Shown here: in pieces, positions 25,858 to 33,449 of the stretch
How the letters are laid out: the number at the start of each line of letters is the position of its first letter
How positions within the stretch are numbered: position 1 is the stretch's first letter
Origin: an uncultured delta proteobacterium
GTDB taxonomy: Bacteria > Desulfobacterota > Desulfovibrionia > Desulfovibrionales > Desulfovibrionaceae
Assembly (NCBI GenBank): GCA_903835685.1
Contig: CAILNX010000017.1
Coordinates: 62,001-126,000, forward strand
Length of the DNA stretch: 64,000 nucleotides
Reading direction: 5' to 3'
Notes under the pieces: generated by a model
What the model saw: the letters and a program-made list of their open reading frames with translations, nothing else
Databases searched by the model: none
What the model was told of the DNA's origin: nothing
Position numbers and translations under genes: made by a program

Positions 25858-27441
25858 TCAGTAAAATTTCACGGCCAGGTCCCGGACGGTCACCTGTTGG
25901 TGGCTGGCGCCCGTGCCCTCGGTGAAGCCGAACTGGACGTGGCGCAAATTGGCGGTGGTGGCCGCGTCGAGCTGGGTGGAGTTGGTCAGCTTGGCCGTGG
26001 CCGTGTAACTTCCCGTGGACGTGGTCACATCGTTGCAGTTCTGGCAGTTGAACCAGACCGTGGTGGTGAAGTTGCCCTTGGAGGCCGCCAGACTGCTGGT
26101 CCGGTTGATCTCCACCCGTACCGGGATGCGCGTGACGCCCGCGTTCGTGTCGAACCAGGTGGCGCTGCCCGAATTCCAGAAACCGTGGTTATTGGCCTGG
26201 GTCACGGTGTTGCAGGTGGGGTTCATGGGTTCGCTGGTCACGCCCGTGCTCCCGGCCCCGTGGGTGTTGTCGTCGCCCGCGTTGCTGCCCACGGAGTTGC
26301 CGCCCACGAAGTTTGGATTGTTGAACCCCCAGTAGACGATAGCCACGTGCTGGTTGTTCGTCCCGCAGCCCCCTCCGCAGCCGTTGTTCAAGCCGTTGTC
26401 CCCGTAGCAGATGTAGGGGTCGAACTCCACGCCGATCTTGGGGGAGACGAGAAAGGGCGCGTTGCCCGCGTCAGACCCCTGGTTCAAGTAGCCGCTGGCA
26501 TAGCCCATGGCCGAGCCCCGGCCCCCGCAGGACTTGTTGCTGTTGGTCTCGGCGCTGGCCACGGCGAAGGTGAACCCGTCGGCGAGCTGTCCGGCGTAGC
26601 CCGCGGGCTTGGCCATGGTGAAGGTGAAGTAGGCCCGCAGCCCGTGAGAGAAGGTGCAGTTGCCCAGGATGCAGGGATAGGTGCTGCCCTGGTACCAGGT
26701 GCAGCCGTAGGTGTAGGTGCCCGAGGTGGACGCGTTGGCCTGCTGGGCGTCGGAGAAGCCGAGCAGGAGAGACCCGTCGGAGTTGCGGCTCACGCCCAGA
26801 GGCGCGGCGGCGCCCGCTGTCGGAACCGCGTTGAAACCGCTGGGGCCGGGGCCGCCGGGGCCGGAACCGCCGGGGCCGGGACCCAGGGTGATGATCCCCG
26901 AGGTGCTGTTGCTGTCGAAGGACAGGGGCTGGCAGACGATGCGGTAGAGTTGGCTGAAGGTCATGTAGTCGGCCAGGTCGTCGCCCACCTTGCTCAGATT
27001 GCTGGCCGGTTGGGTGTAGTTCCCATCGGACTTGCCGTTAGGCCCGAGGCTGGCCAGGACAAAGGCCACGTCGCTCACCGTGCCCGTGGTCGTGGTCACG
27101 GACAGGGGGCTCGGGCAGGAACTGAACATGCACAGATTGACCGTGGCCCCGGTCAGACCTGACGAGGGGACATACTTGTACAGATTGCCCCAGGCGTCCT
27201 TGACCTGGAACATGCTGTCCGTGGCCAGGGGCAGGCGGCGGTTGGCGATGGCGTAGCCGATGATCTTCTGCTTGAGCGCGGCCAGGTTCTCCCGGCCCGT
27301 GGAGATTTTGTCCTGCCGGATGGTGGTCATGACCGTGGGCACGAGCACGGCGGCGAGGATGCCCATGATGATGAGCACCATGGCCATTTCCAGCAGGGTG
27401 AACCCTGGGCTGGGCCTGAAACGGCGGTCTGCGGTGGTCAT
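25858..27441 (-). CDS. Giant pilin-like protein with L-type-lectin-like domain (pilin A)
   Basis: 527 residues. Class III prepilin leader ending at G13, then FTLLEMAMVLIIMGILAAVL with the conserved glutamate at mature position 5. Residues 40-170 form a pseudopilin-like core with AFVLASLGPNGKSDG and DDLADYMTFSQLYRIVC, reminiscent of the GspG calcium loop. A Gly/Pro linker (187-202) leads to a C-terminal beta-sandwich (about 245-527). There DGFTFAVAS, VEFD (338-341), NNQHVAI (H365), VRVEINRTS and HVQFGFTEGTGASHQQ follow the order of legume/bacterial L-type lectins, including the E-x-D...H metal ligands. GGGAGGGGG precedes the ATG. Probably exported to a pilus tip or pseudopilus; the sugar-binding role is inference. 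Confidence 0.8.
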   Translation of the reverse strand: MTTADRRFRPSPGFTLLEMAMVLIIMGILAAVLVPTVMTTIRQDKISTGRENLAALKQKIIGYAIANRRLPLATDSMFQVKDAWGNLYKYVPSSGLTGATVNLCMFSSCPSPLSVTTTTGTVSDVAFVLASLGPNGKSDGNYTQPASNLSKVGDDLADYMTFSQLYRIVCQPLSFDSNSTSGIITLGPGPGGSGPGGPGPSGFNAVPTAGAAAPLGVSRNSDGSLLLGFSDAQQANASTSGTYTYGCTWYQGSTYPCILGNCTFSHGLRAYFTFTMAKPAGYAGQLADGFTFAVASAETNSNKSCGGRGSAMGYASGYLNQGSDAGNAPFLVSPKIGVEFDPYICYGDNGLNNGCGGGCGTNNQHVAIVYWGFNNPNFVGGNSVGSNAGDDNTHGAGSTGVTSEPMNPTCNTVTQANNHGFWNSGSATWFDTNAGVTRIPVRVEINRTSSLAASKGNFTTTVWFNCQNCNDVTTSTGSYTATAKLTNSTQLDAATTANLRHVQFGFTEGTGASHQQVTVRDLAVKFY

Positions 27442-27467
27442 GATCCCCCTCCCGGGTATGGATGCCG

Positions 27468-27794
27468 TCACCATCCCTTGCCCCAGTCTTGGCCCGGCGA
27501 GTTGCACGGGCCGCAGAGGTCGCACGGGATGGCCGGGCGAGGGGCCGAGCGGTGCTTGCCCGCCAGGCAGGAGGCCTGGCCCGCCGGACAGGTCCAGACC
27601 GTGCTGGCCCCGCCGGGGTTGATGCAGGTGACCTTGTCCTGCTGGGCGGATTCCTGGAGCTGGCAGGAGCGGGTGGGGACCTTGCATATCCGTGCCCCGG
27701 TGGACAGGGCCATCATGGCCCGGCCCTCGGCCTGGAGCAGAAACGAAAGGGCCATGAGGAGGAGGCAGATGCGGATGGTCCGTTTCAAGCGCAT
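27468..27794 (-). CDS. Small secreted cysteine-rich protein in the pilin operon
   Basis: 108 residues from ATG 27794 (AAAAGGA upstream); an open frame continues further upstream inside pilin B and is rejected. Signal peptide MRLKRTIRICLLLMALSFLLQAEG, then a mature part with eight cysteines (CKVPTRSC, VTC, WTC, ASC, and PCDLCGPC close to the end). I recognise no family. It is 31 bases after pilin B and 26 before pilin A in transcription order, so it is probably a partner of the pilins, perhaps disulfide-stabilised at the tip. Confidence 0.7.
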   Translation of the reverse strand: MRLKRTIRICLLLMALSFLLQAEGRAMMALSTGARICKVPTRSCQLQESAQQDKVTCINPGGASTVWTCPAGQASCLAGKHRSAPRPAIPCDLCGPCNSPGQDWGKGW

Positions 27795-27825
27795 GGAAGG
27801 TCCTTTTCCTTGAGTTTCCTCGCGT

Positions 27826-29574
27826 TCATTGCGGCCAGGCCCGGAAGCGCATGGCTGCGTCGCTGAACCAGATCCCGTGGTTCGCGTCCGTGAAGGAGCC
27901 CATGCTGTAGAAGCCAAGCTCGTACCGGGTCGCCAGCCAGGAGCCACTGGACGGGGTGGTGAAGGAGGAGTCCCGAACCGTGGCCGTGTCCGTGAGCAGG
28001 GTGGGCGCGGTTCCCTGTGACACGGCGGGATTCACGGTCCAGCCCGAGATGAGCGTGAAATAGTCGTATTTCGTGGCGTTCCAGCTTCCGCTGTAGAGGT
28101 TGTAATAGCTGCTGGTTCCCACGGTCTCGTTGGGCGGATACGACGGGACGGGGGAGGTGGCGTGGAGCGTTACCATGCAGGAGTCGCTCGTGTAGGTCCC
28201 GTTGGGGTAGTAGACCTGCCGGGAGGCGTTGTTGGTGGCCACGGCGTCGGGAGTCCGGGTGAAGTGGGGGCAGGGCGTGTAGTTCGGGTACCCGGCGGCT
28301 GGCCCGTACTTGGAGGAGGCGTCGCCGTACAGGGCCTGGATGTCGTTGACTTTCACCCCGCTCACGGTTCGCTCCCGGACCCGGACCATGATCACGGAAT
28401 TGTCCGTGACGCACTGTCCGTCGTAGGTCCACTGGTTCCCGCGCAGGTAGTTGTCCGGATCCACGTTTTTGTACGCCAGCCAGTCCCAGTAGAGGATGCC
28501 GTTCACCGGCGTCTGCTTCCAGAGCACCAGGAGGCGGATTCCCTGGAGGTTCGGGAAGTTCGGCTTCAGCGTGCTGGGGATGAAGTCGTTGGACACGGTG
28601 TGGTCCCCGTACATCATGTAGGACAGGCCATAGGTCTGGTTGCCCCCGGTCACCGGGTTCAGGCGGAAGGCCAGCCCCGAGAGTCCGGTGGGCTGCAGGT
28701 AGCCCCAGGCGTATTTCGCCTGGAAGTCGTAATGCAGGTAATAGTTCAACTGGGACCAGGCCGAGCCCATCTGCGCGGGCTTGTTGAAATAGGCCGTGTA
28801 GAGCTGGACCGCGTTGACGGCGTTGGACTTGGTGGTGGGGACGCTGGTGGAGGGGCTGCCGCTCATGACCGTCCAGGTCCCGGCCCCGGATCCGCTCTGG
28901 CCCGAGACGTTGGGGGCCCAGCTCACGCTGGAGAAATTGGGGCTGGCCGAGGACAAGGAGTCGAACCCGCTTCCGCTGAAGACCGGGGGGGGGGCCTTCT
29001 GACTCTGCTTGTTACAACTGACCATGGACTGGAGATAGGGCAGGGTCACGTAGTCCAGGATGTCGTCGAACCCGCCCGCGCCCAGGGGGGGCAGGGCCAG
29101 GGGGTTGGCCGTGGTGGCGTTGTTGGTATTGGTATAGTCGGCCCCGCTGTGGGCCTCGAATTGCCGGTTCTGCCCGGCCGAGACCGTGAAGAAGGCGATG
29201 GGCTGGTTCACCCCCCGGATGCGCGTGTTGGAGGTGGCGCTGTTCAAGGTCAGCCCGCTCGTGCTGAGTCCGGACTGGGTCAGTTCCTGGGCCGGGCGGT
29301 AGATGAGCTGCTCCCCGAAGCGGCCCTGCTTGTGGCCCAGGGCCGAGAAATCGTTCTGATCCGGCAGGTAGCAGTGGGCGATGGCAAACCCGATGACCTC
29401 GTCCCGCAGGGTGCGGGTGGAGGTCTTGGCCTCCTTGTTCACCTCCCGGTTGACCCGGGAGAGCACCTTGGGGATCACGGCGGCCGCTATGAGCCCGACC
29501 ACCACCATGAGCATGGCCATCTCGATGAGGGAGAACCCGTGATCGTGGCGGGATCGGTCTGAAATCTTGGTCAT
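27826..29574 (-). CDS. Giant pilin-like protein with unique C-terminal domain (pilin B)
   Basis: 582 residues. Leader MTKISDRSRHDHG, then FSLIEMAMLMVVVGLIAAAVI with Glu at mature position 5. A core region contains DDILDYVTLPYLQSMVSC (170-187), matching the DDL-DYVT block of pilins A and C. A Ser/Gly/Pro-rich linker (about 195-250) leads to a C-terminal domain of some 330 residues, rich in Tyr, Asn, Thr and Ser, that I do not recognise. It has GIWFSDAAMRFRAW at the very end, which could be the last strand of a beta-sandwich. Middle gene of the pilin operon. Confidence 0.75.
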   Translation of the reverse strand: MTKISDRSRHDHGFSLIEMAMLMVVVGLIAAAVIPKVLSRVNREVNKEAKTSTRTLRDEVIGFAIAHCYLPDQNDFSALGHKQGRFGEQLIYRPAQELTQSGLSTSGLTLNSATSNTRIRGVNQPIAFFTVSAGQNRQFEAHSGADYTNTNNATTANPLALPPLGAGGFDDILDYVTLPYLQSMVSCNKQSQKAPPPVFSGSGFDSLSSASPNFSSVSWAPNVSGQSGSGAGTWTVMSGSPSTSVPTTKSNAVNAVQLYTAYFNKPAQMGSAWSQLNYYLHYDFQAKYAWGYLQPTGLSGLAFRLNPVTGGNQTYGLSYMMYGDHTVSNDFIPSTLKPNFPNLQGIRLLVLWKQTPVNGILYWDWLAYKNVDPDNYLRGNQWTYDGQCVTDNSVIMVRVRERTVSGVKVNDIQALYGDASSKYGPAAGYPNYTPCPHFTRTPDAVATNNASRQVYYPNGTYTSDSCMVTLHATSPVPSYPPNETVGTSSYYNLYSGSWNATKYDYFTLISGWTVNPAVSQGTAPTLLTDTATVRDSSFTTPSSGSWLATRYELGFYSMGSFTDANHGIWFSDAAMRFRAWPQ

Positions 29575-29593
29575 GGCGCGGCTCGATTCCCGG

Positions 29594-31141
29594 CTACCGG
29601 ATGCGGAAGCCGGAGGATGAGATTTGCACGTTGAGCACCTTGTCCTTGTCCGCGCCCATGGTCCAGCCGATCCGGACCCGCTTGAGGTTGGTGATGTTGG
29701 TGGCCGATGCGGACCAGTCCCGGTTGTCGTACACCTTCACGTCGCTGGCGTTCTGGAAGTGACGGTAGTCCACGGTCAGGTCCGCGAACAGCGGGCTGGT
29801 GGAGTTCCTGATCCAGGCCGTGGTGTTGAAGGTGTTGGAGCCTGTGTTGCGGTCCATGCGGACGCGCACCTCGTATTCCTGCCCTTTGAGCCAGTTGGGA
29901 TTGGTGAACAGGTACACGGGCCGACCCGGAAGGCCGTCCGTGGCGTTGCGGTCGTACCCGGGATTGCTGCTGACCGGGGCGAGCGTGCTGTTGTGGCGGT
30001 TGTCGTCGTTGACCGGTGTGTTCGCGCCCCAGAACAGGGCGGCCATGTGGTTGTTGGTGGTGCGCGAACCGCTGGGGTCGTGGCGCGGCCCGCAGCCCAC
30101 CTGCTCGTCCTGGGCCCCCGCGCATTCCCCGTCGAACTCGACGCCCGCCTTGGGCGACTGGATGGTGCGGTAGGTGAGCGAGGCGTTGGAGTTCGTTCCG
30201 GCATAGGCCATGGGGCCGCTGCCTTCCTGGCCGCAGGGAAAGTAACTGGGCTCGGACGCGCCCAGGGTGTTCGAGGCCACCACGTAGGAGAACCCGCCCA
30301 TGCTGTCCGCGCTGTAGGTGAACTTGAAGTAGGCGTCGATGGTCTTGTTGAAAGTGCAGGTTCCCAGGGAGCAGTTGCCCGTGGTCAGGGGCTGCGAGTC
30401 GTAGATCCAGATGCAGGCCCCGAAGTCCGAGGTGGAGCCGCCCGAGCCGAAGGGATCGGCCTGATGCTGCACGCTGACCTGGTTGTTGTCGACGCTGATG
30501 GTGGCCCCGTTGGCAGCCCTGGCGTTGGAGGCGACTGCGGTGTTGGCCGCCGTGCGTCCGGCCAGGTCCGAGCCGATGGGCGGGGTGTTCTGGCTGGCCG
30601 CGCAGACCTGGTACTTGAGCTGGTTCAGGGTGACGTAATCCACCAGGTCGTCCTTGGGCGCGCTGATGTCCGTGGGCACCAGGGTTCCCCCGGTGGGCAG
30701 GATGTCCCGCACCCGGTTGGGGCCGTCGCTGGACAGGACAAAGGCCGTGGCGTTGGTCTTGCCGCCCTTGACGACGAGGTTCGGGATGGTGGTCAGGGAG
30801 GAGTCCGAGGCCTGGCAGATGTCGTGGCCGGTGAGAAAGGCGTCCGGCCAGTAGCGGTAGGCGTTTTTCCAGGCGTCGGTGGTGCGGCCGGTCACGCTCA
30901 AGCTTGTGGGTAGGCTGCGCCGGAGCATGGCGTAGCCGATGATCTCGTCCTTGACCGAACGCAGGGAGCCTTTGGCCTGGGTGATCTTCTCCCGCTGGAC
31001 CACGGTCGTGATGGGCGGGACGATCAGGGTGGCCAGAATGCCCAGGACCACGAGGACCATGGCCATTTCTATCAGGGAAAATCCGTGCTTCATTCCCGTG
31101 TTCGCCCTGGGGCCAGAGGGTTGTTGATGGGCCGACGCCAT
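29594..31141 (-). CDS. Giant pilin-like protein with L-type-lectin-like domain (pilin C)
   Basis: 515 residues. Leader ends at G20, then FSLIEMAMVLVVLGILATLI with Glu at mature position 5. The core has AFVLSSDGPNRVRD and DDLVDYVTLNQLKYQVC (164-180). The C-terminal domain (about 240-515) parallels pilin A: GACIWIYDS, GNCSLGTCTF, DAYFKFTY, GGFSYVVAS, VEFD (334-337), NNHMAALFWG (H365), EVRVRMDRNT and RVRIGWTMG. Translation from 31141 places its start four bases after the pilin D stop; ATG 31093 is possible but lacks a ribosome site. Likely exported and assembled with the other pilins. Confidence 0.8.
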   Translation of the reverse strand: MASAHQQPSGPRANTGMKHGFSLIEMAMVLVVLGILATLIVPPITTVVQREKITQAKGSLRSVKDEIIGYAMLRRSLPTSLSVTGRTTDAWKNAYRYWPDAFLTGHDICQASDSSLTTIPNLVVKGGKTNATAFVLSSDGPNRVRDILPTGGTLVPTDISAPKDDLVDYVTLNQLKYQVCAASQNTPPIGSDLAGRTAANTAVASNARAANGATISVDNNQVSVQHQADPFGSGGSTSDFGACIWIYDSQPLTTGNCSLGTCTFNKTIDAYFKFTYSADSMGGFSYVVASNTLGASEPSYFPCGQEGSGPMAYAGTNSNASLTYRTIQSPKAGVEFDGECAGAQDEQVGCGPRHDPSGSRTTNNHMAALFWGANTPVNDDNRHNSTLAPVSSNPGYDRNATDGLPGRPVYLFTNPNWLKGQEYEVRVRMDRNTGSNTFNTTAWIRNSTSPLFADLTVDYRHFQNASDVKVYDNRDWSASATNITNLKRVRIGWTMGADKDKVLNVQISSSGFRIR

Positions 31142-31145
31142 GAGC

Positions 31146-31829
31146 TCATTCCTGCCGGATGGCGTCCATCAACTCGCGCGAGGTGACGATCAGATAGATA
31201 TCATCCCGGTGGCCGGTTTGGAAGTCCGGGCGGTTGACCGAGTCCAGGAAATTGGCCTGCCGTCCGACCGGAAAGCGGTTGCCGTAGGTGGTGCTGTCCG
31301 CCTTGCCGTCCGGGCCGTAGCTTAAGAGGATGAAGGCCACGTCGGGATGGGGCGCGCCCAGGTGGTCCGTGGCGTTGGAGGCTGCGGCCGGAGCCGTGCG
31401 GGTCTGGTTCCGAGCCTGATCGGTGATGATGGAGTTCTGGCGCGCGGCATTGCCCAGGCCCCCGATGGCGTCGACCCCGGCCAGATAGTAGACGGGCCTT
31501 TTCCATGTATCTGTTCCAAGGCCGGGCTGGCACAGGCAGGCGTCCACGTCCAGGGTCATATCCGCGCACAGGGCGGTGGTGCTGTTGAAGGAGGGGTAGC
31601 GTTCGTCGAAAACCGCCCGGCGCACCAGGCAGTCCTTGACCTGCTGGAGAATGGAGGCGGTCTTGGCGATCTCCCGGCTGCTCTTGAGGGATATCCAGGC
31701 CGTGTACCCCGTGCCCACGAGAATCCCGGCCACGATGAGCACGATGGCCAGCTCCACCAGGGAGAACCCCGGGCTGGCCTGGAATTTCAGGGCTCGGGGG
31801 CGGCGGGGGACAGGGGGCGTGGATGGCAT
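31146..31829 (-). CDS. Pilin/pseudopilin-like protein (pilin D), first gene of the operon
   Basis: 227 residues from ATG 31829, which has GGAGAG just upstream; ATG 31871 would add 14 residues but has no ribosome site. The leader ends SPG, then FSLVELAIVLIVAGILVGTG with Glu at mature position 5. The core contains VAFILLSYGPDGKADS and DDIYLIVTSRELMDAI, homologous to the blocks of pilins A-C, but no large C-terminal domain. It may be the assembly-initiating minor pilin, onto which the larger ones are built (inference). Four cysteines could form disulfides. Confidence 0.8.
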   Translation of the reverse strand: MPSTPPVPRRPRALKFQASPGFSLVELAIVLIVAGILVGTGYTAWISLKSSREIAKTASILQQVKDCLVRRAVFDERYPSFNSTTALCADMTLDVDACLCQPGLGTDTWKRPVYYLAGVDAIGGLGNAARQNSIITDQARNQTRTAPAAASNATDHLGAPHPDVAFILLSYGPDGKADSTTYGNRFPVGRQANFLDSVNRPDFQTGHRDDIYLIVTSRELMDAIRQE

Positions 31830-31907
31830 GCTCTCTCCAGCGCGGGCTGGCGGATCGGGTTGTGCGGTCATGCGGCCCGGTTATGAAAGATACCGCACAC
31901 TTTCCTG

Positions 31908-31936
31908 ATAATGGTCCTGGATGGCGGGCTTGTCAA
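31908..31936 (-). promoter_or_regulatory. Sigma-70-type promoter of the pilin operon
   Basis: On the minus strand TTGACA (31936-31931), a 17-base spacer and CATTAT (31913-31908). The -35 is a perfect match and overlaps the last codons of hldC. Transcription would start near 31900, about 70 bases before pilin D, making the pilin genes a separate unit. Confidence 0.75.
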
Positions 31937-32523
31937 CCGTTGGAGCGGCCGCCTGCTTGGCCCTCCTGGCGGATGCGCGCGATAAGGCTCGTGGTGGAGA
32001 ACCCGGGCACCAGCGGCAGGCTGCGCACCACCCCGCCTCGGGCCTCGACCGCCTCCCGGCCCACGATGCGGGACACGTCCCAGTCCCCGCCCTTGACCAG
32101 GACCTCGGGCTCTATGGCGGTGATGAGTTCGAGCGGCGTGGACTGGGCAAAGGGGACCACGTAGTCCAGGCAGGACAGCCCGGCCAGGACAAAGGCTCGC
32201 TGGGCCATGGGGTTCACGGGCCGATCCGGGGACTTGTTCAGGGAGCGCACCGAGGCGTCGCTGTTCAGGCCCAGGATGAGGGCGTCGCCCAGGTCCCTGG
32301 CCCGGCACAGGAGGTCCAGATGGCCCGGGTGCAGGATGTCGAAGCAGCCGTTGGTGAACACCAGCCGGAAATTCGCCGGAAAGGTCCGGCGCAGGCCCAG
32401 GAAGGCCTCCTGGTCCATGATTTTGGCCAGGACCCGGTCCCGGGCTGGGCAGGGAGTTCCGGCGAAGTCGGCCTTGAAGGCTTCCAGGAGGCCGCGCAGG
32501 TCTTCGGTCGGTTGGGAGGGCAT
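31933..32523 (-). CDS. hldC: D-glycero-beta-D-manno-heptose 1-phosphate adenylyltransferase
   Basis: 196 residues from ATG 32523, with AGGAG seven bases upstream. A cytidylyltransferase-fold enzyme: FTNGCFDILHPGHLDLL holds the HxGH nucleotide-binding motif, followed by LGLNSDASVRSLNK and LVKGGDW. It makes ADP-heptose from heptose-1-phosphate, corresponding to the C-terminal half of HldE. A 60-residue N-terminal helical extension precedes it. hldD at 8412 performs the next step. Here it follows a glycosyltransferase cluster, suggesting heptose use by that cluster. Confidence 0.9.
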   Translation of the reverse strand: MPSQPTEDLRGLLEAFKADFAGTPCPARDRVLAKIMDQEAFLGLRRTFPANFRLVFTNGCFDILHPGHLDLLCRARDLGDALILGLNSDASVRSLNKSPDRPVNPMAQRAFVLAGLSCLDYVVPFAQSTPLELITAIEPEVLVKGGDWDVSRIVGREAVEARGGVVRSLPLVPGFSTTSLIARIRQEGQAGGRSNG

Positions 32524-32567
32524 GAATTTCTCCTGGCTCACGGTCGGCGTCAGGGTTCCCTGAAACC

Positions 32568-32646
32568 AAGAAATAATTTAAAATAAAATAAAGGTGTTGC
32601 GTGCGTTCTCATGGGCAAGGCGCAATTCCAATCGCGGCGCGCGCCC
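32568..32646 (+). repeat. AT-rich intergenic element, copy 4 (degenerate core)
   Basis: Starts AAGAAATAATTTAAAATAAA, then TTGCGTGCG, and GCAATTCC at 32622-32629 followed by GCGGCGCG. Core and right module have the same order as in copies 2, 6 and 8, about five bases more widely spaced. It lies between two minus-strand genes. Confidence 0.6.
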
Positions 32647-32671
32647 CTCTTTCGCGGCGTCCCTGCAATCC

Positions 32672-33442
32672 CTATCCCTTTTTGGGCGAAAGCCTGTCCC
32701 CGGGTCCGAAAAGAAGCATTTCCACCCAGTCCAGGCCGAAGTCCAGGCGCTCGGCCTCCTCGTCCATGATCCGGGCCTTGCGCTCCTCGGAAAGCTCCAG
32801 CCGGTCCATGGCCTTGGACGTGGTCAGGAACTCCCGGAAGCGGTCGGTCTGATAGAGGCTTAAGAAGGCCATGTTGGTCCGGCCCGGGTCCAGGGTCAGG
32901 CCGGACTCGGTCAGGCGGGACATGAAGGCCGCGAACCGGTCGTTGAAGGCGTTGTACTCGGCCAGGCCCTGGTCCGTCGACCAGGCCGCGATGTCCCACT
33001 CGGCCTCCTGCTCGAAACCCCGGCAATGGGGCTCGCGCACCAGGAAGAAGCGCTCCGCATGCCCGCCTTCGGGCAGGGCGCGGGTGGCCCGGCCCACCGG
33101 ATAGGTCCGGCAGGAGGCCGGACGGTGGGCGTACACCGAGCAGCCTTCGGCTCGCACAAAGGGGCAACTGGCCTTGGCGTCCGAGAGCATGCGCAGCCGC
33201 AGCAAGGGAAATCCGCTGCCCGGCGCGCGCACCAGCAGCCCGTGCCGCTTGGCGAACGCCTCTCCCCCCAGGCCCAGGGCCTGGCGCAGGCGCAAGGCGT
33301 CGTAGGGGGTGAGGGTCAGCTTCAGGCCCGAGCAGCAGGCGTTGAAGCAGGGCACGTCCGGGTGGCAGGCGAACTGGAAGGACTGCCCGGGCCTGATCTC
33401 GGGCATGTCCTCCAGGAATCGTTCCGTGGGGTCTTGGGTCAT
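32672..33442 (-). CDS. YkgJ-family cysteine-cluster protein
   Basis: 256 residues from ATG 33442 (TGAGGA upstream). The UPF0153/YkgJ-type metal-binding cysteine cluster is CHPDVPCFNACCSG near residue 26, with later cysteines in SCPFVRAEGCSVYAHRPASC typical of the family. It probably binds an Fe-S cluster or zinc; the function is unknown. It follows the GT2 gene after seven bases and is likely cotranscribed with it. Confidence 0.85.
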   Translation of the reverse strand: MTQDPTERFLEDMPEIRPGQSFQFACHPDVPCFNACCSGLKLTLTPYDALRLRQALGLGGEAFAKRHGLLVRAPGSGFPLLRLRMLSDAKASCPFVRAEGCSVYAHRPASCRTYPVGRATRALPEGGHAERFFLVREPHCRGFEQEAEWDIAAWSTDQGLAEYNAFNDRFAAFMSRLTESGLTLDPGRTNMAFLSLYQTDRFREFLTTSKAMDRLELSEERKARIMDEEAERLDFGLDWVEMLLFGPGDRLSPKKG

Positions 33443-33449
33443 GGCGTCC

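Noticed and set aside
26820-26900. GC-rich short repeats (GGGGCCGG-type) inside pilin A
   Set aside because: They encode the Gly/Pro linker between pilin core and lectin-like domain, not a separate repeat element.
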